Of a stretch of 64,000 bases of DNA, positions 30,592-41,249 are shown one piece after another. The notes below the pieces were generated by a model, which had not been told where the DNA came from, searched no databases, and saw only the letters and a list, made by a program, of their open reading frames with translations. The translations under genes and the position numbers were made by a program. The stretch's first letter is position 1. Each line of letters begins with the position of its first letter. Source of the stretch: Ptychodera flava (taxonomy: Eukaryota > Hemichordata > Enteropneusta > Ptychoderidae); NCBI RefSeq assembly GCF_041260155.1, contig NC_091942.1:10123001-10187000 (forward strand), written 5' to 3'.

Positions 30592-31802
30592 TGAATATCA
30601 TCACCAAACGATTTCTGTTCATATATTGCTGTCCTTTTGCCCATTCCATTTTTTACAACAGTCCCTATCACCTTAAAGCAGCAAATTTTTCAAAGATCTT
30701 TTGCTATCAACCCTTGCAATGTTGCATTACATGCCAGTACCTTTCTCACGTAATTACCGTACCTGCCCTACGAGGGCGCTCAACCAAACCTTTCTTTCGA
30801 TTTCATGTTTTCACAGCCAATGTTTCTTCTGCTTTCGAGTTGCAAATTTGTATTTTCTTGTGAGACTATTAAACTTGAATTGGTGAAACCTGATGTTAAA
30901 AAATAAATATTCAGTCGGTCACCTTCAGAGTAATGTAAAAAGTAATAACTGGATGCAACTCTGGAGTGAATTTCCGAGTCGTATATTGATTTCGAAAACG
31001 AAGTTGCGATTTCGCAGCAAAGCTAACAGGAATGATAGCGGCAAAAGCATCCAGCAGTTTCCAATTGGGTTAGGTATGTACATCCCCCAGCCAGGGAGTA
31101 AGGTTTTAGGGTTAACTTCTTTGAGAGGATTTGTTCCAAAATGCAGGAAACGTAAGATCGACATTGCAGCCGCTCAATTTACTAATATGCGACAAAATGT
31201 TCACATGCGTAAGAAAAATGTTATCTTTGGGCAATAGTCTGAATAGACATGTTTTGCTTACGATCTTCCGAAAATTCACATCTGCACCACACTGACGCGT
31301 GACGCGCCCTAAAATGAGCCATCAGACTTCAGAACTAAATTTCTCTAAATGCACATGCGATCTATCGACTTATGAGGTCTTGTTTGTATAGAGACGATGT
31401 TTTCTGAAAATAATTCGCGTCGCGTGTATTATCTACTACATTTGTCCAAACGTACCAGATACTTGCCTGACAAATACGAAATTTCGCACGGCACGTTGGT
31501 CCACATTTTATTATAACTTATAAAGTTGGTATAGAATAACCTTTGTCTATATGAACAATCTCGACGCGATTTTACAGTGAACTACACGAACGACCTTCCA
31601 TACGTTGCGTCATCACCCATACTGACATGACCAGCAGTGCGCGGGGCCAGCACGACCGACCGACCGTTTCCCGCTGCGACGTTTGGCGCCATTTTAGAGG
31701 TGCATCATGTACACGGAATACTACCTAAAAGTGGTGGTTAATACTCGTATATTCATTTGAAGAATAACGTGAACTTTTGTGTAAGTTTATGTACGGTTCG
31801 GT
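30592..31802. other. Intergenic DNA left of the histone pair
   Basis: No supported gene. From about 31260 to 31700 CpG is commoner than elsewhere, and at 31682-31689 there is TTTGGCGC followed by CATTTTA, an E2F-like plus YY1-like arrangement. It may be a promoter whose transcript was not identified. Confidence 0.35.
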
Positions 31803-31805
31803 AGT

Positions 31806-31812
31806 TCTCTTT
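31806..31812 (-). promoter_or_regulatory. H2A histone downstream element
   Basis: On the minus strand AAAGAGA lies 14 bases beyond the stem-loop, the purine-rich element that pairs with U7 snRNA. The same AAAGAGAAC at the same distance follows H2B. Confidence 0.75.
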
Positions 31813-31826
31813 TTGGAAAATGTGGT

Positions 31827-31842
31827 GGCCCTGAAAAGGGCC
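31827..31842 (-). terminator. H2A 3' histone stem-loop
   Basis: Minus strand GGCCCTTTTCAGGGCC, a canonical 6-bp stem and 4-base loop, 26 bases past the stop. It marks a replication-dependent histone mRNA processed without polyadenylation. Confidence 0.95.
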
Positions 31843-31868
31843 GTTTATGGTTTGGGTTTTTTGAGTAT

Positions 31869-32231
31869 TTACTTCTTTTTCGGCAGCAGAACAGCCTGAA
31901 TATTCGGCAATACACCGCCCTGGGCAATTGTTACACACCCGAGAAGTTTGTTCAGTTCTTCGTCATTCCGGACAGCGAGCTGTACGTGACGGGGAATGAT
32001 TCTGGTTCTCTTGTTGTCACGGGCAGCATTGCCAGCCAACTCCAGTATTTCAGCTGCCAGGTATTCCATCACAGCTGCCAAGTATACCGGAGCACCGGAG
32101 CCAACACGGTTAGCGAAGTTACCTTTACGGAGAAGGCGATGGACACGGCCTACGGGAAACTGCAGACCTGCACGTGAAGAGCGGGTCTTCGCCTTTGAGC
32201 GCTTGGACTTGCCTTTGCCTCTTCCAGACAT
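31869..32231 (-). CDS. Histone H2A, core-type with short C-tail
   Basis: The product is 120 residues beginning [20 protein letters not shown]; it pairs with H2B in the nucleosome. The histone fold is intact ([18 protein letters not shown], then [41 protein letters not shown]) and acidic-patch Glu/Asp residues are present. The C-terminus stops at LLPKKK, directly after the ubiquitylated-lysine position, so the usual 5-10 residue tail is missing. A Cys replaces the usual Lys/Arg/Gly in LLGCVTIAQ, and GSGAP replaces GAGAP. No intron. The stem-loop downstream and the shared promoter with H2B argue for an S-phase gene, not a replacement variant; no SQ motif is present, so it is not H2A.X. Confidence 0.97.
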   Translation of the reverse strand: MSGRGKGKSKRSKAKTRSSRAGLQFPVGRVHRLLRKGNFANRVGSGAPVYLAAVMEYLAAEILELAGNAARDNKRTRIIPRHVQLAVRNDEELNKLLGCVTIAQGGVLPNIQAVLLPKKK

Positions 32232-32315
32232 TCTGCTTTCTCAGAAGTTGTAAGTAATATACACACACTTTGTCAACAAGTGAACTATAGCATGCATGAT
32301 GAGCTGGTTGTGAGC

Positions 32316-32322
32316 TTTTATA
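32316..32322 (-). promoter_or_regulatory. H2A TATA box
   Basis: Minus-strand TATAAAA about 85 bases upstream of the H2A ATG, which would place the start site about 55-60 bases before the ATG. Confidence 0.75.
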
Positions 32323-32584
32323 GCCGTGTGCGGGATCCTAGCGGTTGTAACTTTTGACCAATCATATTCCTTCTCTTCACTTCCGTCCAATAGAAAATAG
32401 AGTGCTTTACATACTCCTGTCAATCACCATACATTGTTGCAAATTTTGTTTTCTTTGACGTTCGAATTTCGTTCCTGTGTATGGTTCATGGGGGTTTGTT
32501 ATACATTGTTGCAAATATTGTTCTCTTTTACGTTTTATTGCAGTGTCTGTTCGACCTGGGATCCTTAATTTGCATATTTTTCGT
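32323..32584. promoter_or_regulatory. Shared H2A/H2B bidirectional promoter core
   Basis: 262 bases between the two TATA boxes. CCAAT pentamers in H2B orientation lie at 32358-32362 and 32387-32391. A direct repeat of about 34 bases (32429-32462 and 32501-32534, offset 72) carries TTGCAAAT, one base from the octamer, at 32437-32444 and 32509-32516. The shared space suggests coordinate expression of the two dimer partners. Confidence 0.75.
32568..32575 (-). promoter_or_regulatory. Octamer element of the H2B promoter
   Basis: A perfect ATTTGCAT (reverse of ATGCAAAT) lies 9 bases upstream of the H2B TATA box. This is the classical H2B-specific octamer bound by POU factors of the Oct-1 type. Confidence 0.85.
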
Positions 32585-32592
32585 TATAAATA
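32585..32592 (+). promoter_or_regulatory. H2B TATA box
   Basis: TATAAATA 61 bases upstream of the chosen ATG, which fits a short histone leader of about 35 bases. Confidence 0.8.
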
Positions 32593-32652
32593 TCGAAAGG
32601 CTCATTAATGTGCATCACTTTTTCGATTGATACGTCAAGCGAAGACAAGAAG

Positions 32653-33021
32653 ATGGCTCCCAAAGGTAGTGGTAAAGGTGCGAAGAAGGCTGGCAAAGCA
32701 AAGGGCCGCCGTGGTGGTGATAAGAAGAGGAGGAGGAGAAGGCGCGAAAGCTATGGCATCTACATCTACAAGGTTCTGAAGCAGGTCCATCCTGACACTG
32801 GTATTTCATCCAAGGCCATGTCTATCATGAACAGCTTCGTCAACGATGTCTTCGACCGCATCGCCGGTGAGGCATCTCGCCTAGCTCACTACAACAAGCG
32901 TTCCACCATCACCAGCAGAGAGATCCAGACCGCTGTCCGTTTGCTGCTACCCGGTGAGCTTGCCAAGCATGCCGTCAGTGAAGGTACCAAGGCGGTGACA
33001 AAATACACCAGCTCCAAGTAA
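32653..33021 (+). CDS. Histone H2B
   Basis: The product is 122 residues; it dimerises with H2A in the nucleosome. The start is [18 protein letters not shown]; an in-frame ATG at 32608 lies about at the expected cap site and would add 15 residues unlike any H2B tail, so it was not used. The basic tail ([11 protein letters not shown]) is followed by the complete fold [60 protein letters not shown] and the C-terminal helix ending AVTKYTSSK, which contains the ubiquitylated lysine. No intron; a 3' stem-loop follows. Divergent partner H2A begins 421 bases away. Confidence 0.98.
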   Translation: MAPKGSGKGAKKAGKAKGRRGGDKKRRRRRRESYGIYIYKVLKQVHPDTGISSKAMSIMNSFVNDVFDRIAGEASRLAHYNKRSTITSREIQTAVRLLLPGELAKHAVSEGTKAVTKYTSSK

Positions 33022-33050
33022 ATCGTATGCCCAGCATACACATACCAAAC

Positions 33051-33066
33051 GGCCCTTTTAAGGGCC
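33051..33066 (+). terminator. H2B 3' histone stem-loop
   Basis: GGCCCTTTTAAGGGCC, a perfect 6-bp stem and 4-base loop, 29 bases past the H2B stop. Confidence 0.95.
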
Positions 33067-33080
33067 ACTAAATACTCAAA

Positions 33081-33087
33081 AAAGAGA
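33081..33087 (+). promoter_or_regulatory. H2B histone downstream element
   Basis: AAAGAGA lies 14 bases after the stem-loop, the same sequence and spacing as at H2A. Confidence 0.75.
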
Positions 33088-33451
33088 ACTACCGTTACAA
33101 ACTGGGGAAATTGGTTGTGATAAAATTAAGAATGAAAATATGAAAACAATATCCTGTCGGAGGTTGCGCAGCGCTGTCTAGCCGTCGTCAAAACTGTTTT
33201 CGAAACATTTTCAGCAAATCTGCGAAACTGCGCGTGCATGCAATGAAAACATGCGGGGAGAATCCTACAGGAGGGGGACAAAAATGTCAAATTTCGGAAC
33301 GCGAAATAAAATAATTCGTAATACACTAGTTATAAACATAGACACAAACAGCACACAACAAAGTCAAATTCATGAAAGAAAGATATATGTGACGGACGCC
33401 TGGCCAAAAGGCCAAGAAGTGATTATATGTCAGGTGTTTCGAAAATAGTAA

Positions 33452-35307
33452 GGGATGGACCATTAGATCTTGGGAGGGGGGGTGGTCACAATGAAATTGT
33501 GAAAATTTTTTTTTTACTATTGTAAATTTCTGAATTTTTTTTTTTCCAATTGAGATTAGCTGTGCAAATTTTTTTTTTCAGAGTAAATTTTCAGATTTAT
33601 AATTTTTTTTAGTTCGTCGCTGTCTGAAGATAAAGAGGGCAAAGATGTGGTGCCAAGCACCACAAGCGGCCACGCAAGCGGTCACTGGGAAGAGGTCAGG
33701 AGAGGGGTGTCCCCCTGCTGCTGTTGGAGCTTTTGAAAAATAGAGATTAAAATGGTGTTATTTGGTGGCACTTGGGGAGTATTTTTGCGGGGGGAGGTCA
33801 GGAGGGGGTGTCCCCCTCCTGCTGTTGGAGCTTTTGAAAAATAGAGATTAAAATGGTGTTATTTGGTGGCACTTGGGGAGTATTTTTGCGGGGGGTGGTC
33901 AGGAGGGGGTGTCCCCCTCCTGCCATTGGGGCTTTTGAAAAATAGAGATTAAAATGGTGTTATTTGGTGGCACTTGGGGAGTATTTTTGCGGGGGGAGGT
34001 CAGGAGGGGGGTGTCCCCCTCCTGCTGTTGGAGCTTTTGAAAATAGAGATAAAAATGGTGTTATTTGGTGGCACTTGGGAGCATTTTTTTCGGATTACAC
34101 ATCTTCCTCTGAAACATGGTCTTCTTGCTCCTCAGTAGCTTCCTATAGTTTTGAAAATTGACTATTTTGGTTTCCTGGCTTCCCTTTCTACTGCGTGGTG
34201 AAAAGCCTACATTCACCCCACCAAACATCATGCATATCTCATGATTTACAATTGATTTTGACAAGCTAAGAAGCTAAAATAAGCTAAATAATATAGTGAA
34301 ATTTGCATATTTGTGTTTTTAGAGCAATTGTTGCCCTTTTTTGATCAAAACATCTATTTCTCTGTAGCAGCATGTCCAAATTGATTGGATGTGTATAGAT
34401 GTGTTGAAATTTCAATATTTGTCTTTTTGGGCAATTTATGCCATTCATGGTCAAAAAATCTGTATTCTCTGAAAGGGCTTGTCCAATTTCTTTGAAATTT
34501 GCTACACAAAAACGATTAACCATGCAGATTTATTCAGTATTTGCTATCGAGAAACTTTCAAAGTTCAACCCTTTTATGTGTTTTTGTGTTGGGATTTGTT
34601 GGATAGATGGCATTCTACGTAGTGTATTGTTGAATGTTAAAACATGTGTTGCTGTTGTTATTTGAGGCTGTTTTTTGAGAAAAAAGAATTGAAAATGCCT
34701 TTTTAAAAGCAAAATAATACATAATGACTTGATATGTTGTTTTATCATTATTGACGTGTTTCTACTTGTTCACCCATTCTTGCATTCATCATTGCAATAA
34801 AATGCTGTGAAAAAATGAAACTGATGAGGCCTGCATCTGTTTACCTTGATCTTAAAAGGCAAATACAACTTTCTGTCTTGACAACCATACCATAGTTTCA
34901 ATGTTTTACCTAGTGTACCTGCTTGGTTTGTACGCAGGAAACAAGTAGAAAACAGGCTCTATAATTTCATAATTTTCAAGTGATCAGAATACAAAAGTCC
35001 TGAAAAGATAAGATAATCACTTCCAGTATAAGGGATACAATCACTCTAAATGTATAAATTAAAATTAAAAATGTGCCGGGAGGATGTATTAAAAATACAG
35101 AAAGTTGCTTACTGTCGGTAAAATGTAAAAAAAATTCAAAATTTTAAAGACTTTTGCAGATTTTTTTTTTACGCCTTTGTCTTCTGATTTATTTTTTTTT
35201 TATTTTGCAAACTAGTTTGAAGATTTTTTTTTTCCTAACTTTTTGCTCTGAAAATTTTTTTTTTCTGTTTTTGACCACCCCCCTCCCAAGATCTAATGGT
35301 CCGTCCC
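33452..35307. mobile_element. GGACCATTAGATC-family element, 1.86 kb copy with TAA duplication
   Basis: Ends GGGATGGACCATTAGATC and GATCTAATGGTCCGTCCC are inverted, continue into poly-G/poly-C and poly-T/poly-A stretches, and are flanked by TAA (33449-33451 and 35308-35310). A 3-base TWA-like duplication with G-rich ends suggests the PIF/Harbinger superfamily. No transposase frame was found. It contains a 101-bp tandem array (33667-34085). Shorter relatives are at 11152-11399 and 62444-62688. Confidence 0.75.
33667..34085. repeat. 101-bp tandem repeat, about four copies
   Basis: The segment ggtggcacttggggagta recurs at 33764, 33865 and 33966, with a one-base-shorter form at 34067; the period is 101. 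Each unit also carries ggaggggggtgtccccctcc-like GC-rich inverted sequence and aatagagattaaaatggtg. Units differ by few bases, so the array is young. Confidence 0.92.
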
Positions 35308-35812
35308 TAAGCGCACCCGTACCCGCCGCCATATATCAATCTGTCAAATAGGCAGTGGTCACCAACTGAGGTCCAATGTCACTGATGTCATCAGCGATCA
35401 TTTGTCGACGAGAGATGCTGTATAGCTTGCGATACCTGCCAAAAAGCGTTTGAATGTAGAGACAAGTCTTTCTCAGGTGTAACCTTGATTTAAAAGTTTG
35501 TAAGAGCTATGCTACAAAATCAACATGTGAACTGCATGCAATATATTGCTGGGAAATGTATACCCCATAAGCTGGTGAGAGCGGAATATTACTGATGAGG
35601 TGTGGGAAATTGATAATATACTAAAGAACACGATTGGAACTAATTTGGGATAATTGGATTTTCGTAATCTTTAAATTTCTCAAAAGTTTTAGGTGTGAGA
35701 TAGTTTAATGTTGCAATAATACAAATTTCTTCTAAAAACAAGTGTATAATGTAAAAAGAAAAGCAGATGAGATCACATTTGTCGATGAAATCAACATTAA
35801 TTCACCATCCAA

Positions 35813-36288
35813 TTATCTCAAAATAGTTCCAATCGTATTAAAGTTGAAATCATCTCTCTTGTCATATAGCCTGGTAGAAAGGTCACCATTAGAATCAAAT
35901 TCCAGGAAAATATCCAGATATGAAGTAGAAGAGGCTGTTTCTGTAGTTTCTTCAATCTCCAATTCTGGAGGATAAATCATAGCGAGATACTATACTAGTC
36001 ACTGAATTTGAAGTTATTCATTGAAATAACATCGTCTATGTATCTACATCTTACGTTGAAAGTTCTAGCTGCAGAGATCTTTTTCTGTTTGATTAAGTTC
36101 TGGATAAATTCTGCCTCCGATGAGTACAGAAATAAGTCAGCAAGCAAAGGAGCACAGTTAGTACCCATAGGAATTCCTATACACTGTCGGAAAATGTGTC
36201 CTCCAAATTCAACAAATATGTTGTCAATGAGGTCCAAGCATCTGATGTCTTTCTCGGTATAATGTGGTATACTTATATATAATCCCAT
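35813..36288 (-). pseudogene. Penelope-like element reverse transcriptase remnant
   Basis: Two minus-strand frames carry reverse transcriptase signatures: GLYISIPH (motif A region), GIPMGTNCAPLLADLFLY and the catalytic RYIDD in the first frame. After a stop and frameshift near 35985-35994 the second frame has PPELEIEETTET, SYLDIFLEFDSNG and RLYDKRDDFNF. The IPMGTNCAP and YDKRDDF blocks are typical of Penelope-like retroelements. The copy is truncated at its N-terminal side exactly where the 6.5-kb palindrome begins and has no endonuclease part. It is a dead fragment. Confidence 0.8.
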
Positions 36289-37252
36289 GGTATTTTTCTC
36301 TGTTTGACGTCATCGTATACGAGTGTTTTTCGCGGAGCCGTACAACTTCGAGCCGAAGAATGCGTGTACGTAGCGTCCAACCAATTTATTGAAAATTGAA
36401 AATTGAAATCACCTTCAAAATGCAATTTTCATTTGAATGAAATAACAACCAATTTTTAATATTCGTTTTTTCTGACAAAATTTTTATTTTACCGATTTTT
36501 TGGTACGGTTTTCGCGGCCAATCAATTCTCAAAAATATTAAAATGCATTTTAGCAAAAAAAGCGTTATTTTAATGATTGAAATAGAATTTTATTTTCCAT
36601 ATTCATCTTAATTGAAAATACCAATTGACAGACCAATTTTAATAAAGCTTCTATTATTCGGTTATTAATGAAACATAACTCTGTTTCGCCTTGTTCATAT
36701 TTTGAATCCGAAATGCAATTATCAGTGAAAACAAAATGAAATTTAATCTATTATTTCTTAAATTTCAAAATCACGTGTTCTGGATTATTTTTAAGGAAAG
36801 TTGCTTGTTTTCATATTATAATTTCTATCCTTAAATGATGTTTTCATTTTCAACAAAATAAAACAAATCATTACCAGTATCAAAATATTACCTAATCTTA
36901 AAATAAAAAAATAGTACTATTTTCAAGATTCGTAAAATTTATTACGGGACATTGTACGTATTTGATGAAAAACGAAATGAAGAGAAAGGAAACTCTTTGA
37001 AATAAAATCATGTCTTACCGATTTAAGAGGAGTTTGCAATTTTACTTTGGTGCTTGCGAAAATTAGAAATTGAAAATTGAAAATTGTAAGTTTCAACCTT
37101 TTTCATTTTTTTGAAAATGGTTGAAAGACGACTCATTTGAATTGCTGTTCCCGGCCCTCTACCGGCCAGTGGGTGAGCAGCATCAATGCATACGAGACTT
37201 CCAGTTTCCGCAACGCGTACTTGTTCCCGCGCTCACTGCATGTGCTGCGGAA

Positions 37253-37649
37253 CACAGTCGCGAGTGGAGTGATACGTACCGGCCGCCGCGTACTATGCAT
37301 ATAATAATTGGAAGTTGGGAAACGGAATGGCCGTTTTACGCACCCTCGCCGAGTTTGGAGGCCGATTTCCCTCACATAAGCCTCAACTATATACTAAACC
37401 AGCATCGATGGCCTCCAATACATCTTAGAATTCATACCTACAAGCCTCTTTGCGTCAAAAACGACCTTCTGTCCGTTTTTGGGTGCGATTTCCGTGTTTT
37501 TGACGTGATGGAACACTTTCATTCTACAGCTGTGGGCGGGGTCAGACCAGCCGCGCTGTGATTGGCTAATTTTTTTCCGATCGACCCCATGATGACCTCT
37601 CTTGTTTAGATCGCTCACGGCCCGGTGGTTTCAATCGGGTTCGAACTCA
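37253..37649 (+). repeat. Inner inverted repeat, left arm
   Basis: Near-identical in inverse to 39568-39982. It contains ccatcgatgctgg-type and ctgtgggcggggtcagacc segments and a B-box-like ggttcgaactc at its end. The right arm has a small extra insertion near 39602-39615. Confidence 0.88.
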
Positions 37650-39567
37650 CAACGTATGGTATCTTGTCACCTAGCGGAGACATTAAAATTAGGCTATAGA
37701 AAGGGATTGCTGATAGGCATATTCGAGAAGACTGTTACACCGTTACTCAAAAGCTACAACCACTGCGGGGCGAAACTATGCCCGAGTGTCTCATATTCTG
37801 CGAAGCATATTTTTACCTCGGAGCACTTTTTGGCCGGTTGCTAGTGACGACAGCGAACACATTGTATCAATTTATTTTCGATAGAATATCGATCGAAATC
37901 GTTAATCTGCTGGCGTATCGGCTCATGCGTTCAGGTCACGTCATGAATATGTCCACAATAACCCGTATATATTGACTTACATACCATAGTACCAACGTAT
38001 CCGTTGGTTTCTTGAACTTAAATAGAATCGTCGACACTCTTTACAGTTTTTGTGATGTGTTTATGTTTCAGCACATTTTGGCGCACATTGGCCAAGTTTT
38101 GCGCCATTTTTGGGTGGGAAGGTCATGCGAGTGAGCAACACAACATAGTATCAATTTCCAATAAACAATATCGATCGATAACGTACACCGCTCGATGACA
38201 GTGGACACTTTGCGCCCGTTCGCCTCCGTTCTGTTTTATTTTTTCAAATTTACTGGAATTTTTATCGTTGATATTCGCCCAAATTTGGTCTATATTACAA
38301 CAAAATGACAGATATTTGGGCTGTACAACTTATGAGACGCATACTGGTTAAAATGCGTCAATTTAAGACCCTTGTTCTGCATATGTACACGCCGTAAGAT
38401 CGCCAAAATATGGACGGCAACAGTCCGTATATTTCAGTGATCGGAATAAAAAAATGCAAATAAAACATTTTCATGGAGAAATTCATCATTATTCATTCAA
38501 TTTCATCATTATTCGTTCAAAATTGAGGAATTTGCACCGGCGAGAAGTGTGCAGTCTGTTCGGTGTATTATACGTCATTGTTTTCTATGGGAAATCAAGC
38601 CTATTTGCCGCGTTGTAAAATGAAAAATATATCTGAAAAAAAACCCAAAAAACATTAATCTAATTTTTTCATTTCGCTTTAATTCTTAAGTGTTTGAGAT
38701 AACACAGCTGATGAAACTTTCGTTTTATTTTTTTGAGTTTCCCTCTTATTTTTATGAAATGACAAGTTAACGATCGTTTGGCTGTTGACTGTGTTTTTCA
38801 CCTATTGTGTATATGAATAATTAATTATCGCATAGCTATTTTCAGATGCCAAAATGTCATAATTGAAAGGTCAACATATAAGGAAATTGAATCTGCAACG
38901 CTTTCATCAATATTAAACTGTGCAGGGAGAAAATTTGGCGAAATTTTAAACATAGAGTTGAAGGCGGATTTGACTCTCTGTGCCCGTTATGATGTGTGGT
39001 GAAGACACTGAATCATGTACGGTGCTCACTGCGAATGTACTGTGATGTCGAGTTCTGAGACGTGAAGGTACATTTCACCAACTGTTTTTTACTTGAGACT
39101 TCCAACTGTGTGGTTAAGTTGCCGCTCATCTGTGTTGATGTATCAACTTCGTTCGGTGTCTCTCGGCTGTCTGTTCTGTACAAGCATTCTAGTGAGTCTG
39201 CAGTGTTTTGTTGGTTTTTTCTACACAGGATGTGTGTGTTTCGCAGTGGGACAAGCGTTGTGACAGGGAGGACGGCGCGCTTGGAATTAAAATCCTGAAA
39301 TCGGTTCTATATACAAGACAGTGAAACAAAAATTACACATTACTATACATTAAACGCAAACCACCAATCTATGGACGCGTCGCGGACGATGTGTACGTGT
39401 GGAATTGCTTTCCCTTTACTATATTTATACAGGGTCATAGCACTATCGATTCGCCAGTGTCTCGCCATTTATTCCAAACAAAATAACTACAATGATCCTG
39501 TTATTCACCATATCGTAATATAAAACACTTTGGTAGAGCAGGTGTGAAGTAGCCTTCATTTCCTATA

Positions 39568-39982
39568 TGAGTTCGAACCCGATTGAAACCACCGGGCCGT
39601 ATTTATGCCTCAAACGAGCGATCAAAACAAGAGAGGTCATCATGGGGTCGATCGAAAAAAAATTAGCCAATCACAGCGCGGCTGGTCTGACCCCGCCCAC
39701 AGCTGTAGAATGAAAGTGTTCCATCACGTCAAAAAACACGGAAATCGCACCCAAAAACGGACAGAAGGTCGTTTTTGACGCAAAGAGGCTTGTAGGTATG
39801 AATTCTAAGATGTATTGGAGGCCATCGATGCTGGTTTAGTATATAGTTGAGGCTTATTGTGAGGGAAATCGGCCTCCAAACTCGGCGAGGGGTGCGTAAA
39901 ACGGCCATTCCGTTTCCCAACTTCCAATTATTATATGCATAGTACGTTGCGGCCGGTACGTATCACTCCACTCGCGACTGTG
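39568..39982 (-). repeat. Inner inverted repeat, right arm
   Basis: Inverted partner of 37253-37649. Open frames seen in both arms are mirror products of the repeat and show no family features. Confidence 0.88.
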
Positions 39983-40048
39983 CTGCGGAAGACTGGTCAC
40001 CGAAGACGATATATGAAAAGGAAATTGAGGGCAACTCTAAACATTGGC

Positions 40049-40135
40049 CCTACGAGTATGGCGAGAGTGTCCGGCTTTGGCTACGCCGCCTCCCACAGCG
40101 TAGCCAAAGCCGGACACTCTCGCCATACTCGTAGG
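40049..40135. repeat. Perfect 37-bp hairpin with 13-base loop
   Basis: Arms 40049-40085 and 40099-40135 are exact reverse complements (starting cctacgagtatggcgagagt). The loop is ccgcctcccacag. Confidence 0.95.
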
Positions 40136-41249
40136 ACTACTCCACACATCGGCTCTACCAAGATTGTTTAGTATTACGATGTGGTGAATAAAAGGATCAT
40201 TGCATTTATTTTGTGTGGAATACATGGCGAGACACCGGTGAATCGGGGTAAGCCTAATTCACGTGCCACGCGCCGCGAGCCAGAAGTAGGTTAATTTTCA
40301 CTCCAATTTAATTCATTGATTCATTTTCATGAACAGATCAACATTCGGGCTTCAACGCCGCCTTCTAAATGCATGAACTGGGGACCAGCGAATGACCAGC
40401 GTGCATATGCAGAAAGGGACTCAAGAGAAATTATAGGGAGGGAGGCCAGTATTTTTCAAAATCACACTGCACGTAAATTTGTAACATTAAAAATTGATCA
40501 ATCAAAATTCCGTACATATATTTTCTAGCCCATATGTTAAGGTTTCTATATTGCAAATATCTAGGTCCTATGGTGTCTATCGAACTGTGACTGGTATGGG
40601 CGTAAGCCTATTGACAGGTATCAATTAAAACGTTGCAAACAGGTTTATTTTGTGGACAAGTCCACCATCCTGCCAACTTGTATCAATCAAAATGTTACCA
40701 AAACGCTGTATTTCGCACGCTTGCAAGTAAACAACAGTCCCACCACAACACATAGGCTGCGGGCAGGCCTACCATGAACGCTATAGGCATACTCGTGTCC
40801 GGCCAGGTCAACATTGATTTTCGAAACACGATACAGTCTTGGCCAGTCTTGGTGTCCTAATCAGGGGCAAAAGACGACTCTCACTTTATACCTCCATGCG
40901 TAAAAAAATGTATTTCCAGTTAACCACTGTGACGCTTACCAGAGACTCTGCATGTAGAGGTGTCGAAATTGGTCAAACTCTAAAGACTTTATTCCATCTA
41001 ATCAATTTCAATCCCCGACTTATGTAAGTTTGGCGCAACAAAGGTAGTGTTGAGATGGGTATTGTGGTGTTGCCTGAATATACTACGGGCATGTATAAAC
41101 TAACGCAATTCCTAGATTCCGTATACTCTTTTTAATTAGGCCCTCCCTCCCTACAATTTCTCACGAGTCCCTGGCACGCGGCACGTGAATTAGACGCTAG
41201 TCATTTAATCTGGGTTCCCGGTAAACCGGTTTGTTGATTGAGTGATTCG

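Noticed and set aside
31996..32253. Plus-strand frame overlapping H2A
   Set aside because: Antisense shadow of a strongly conserved histone gene.
32608..32652. Upstream in-frame ATG for H2B
   Set aside because: It lies only about 16-20 bases after the TATA box, i.e. at or before the expected cap site, and would add residues unlike H2B tails.
37121..37561. 146-codon plus-strand frame and its mirror at 39729-39920
   Set aside because: Both copies are inside the inner inverted repeat and give unrelated fragments; no transposase or protein family features.
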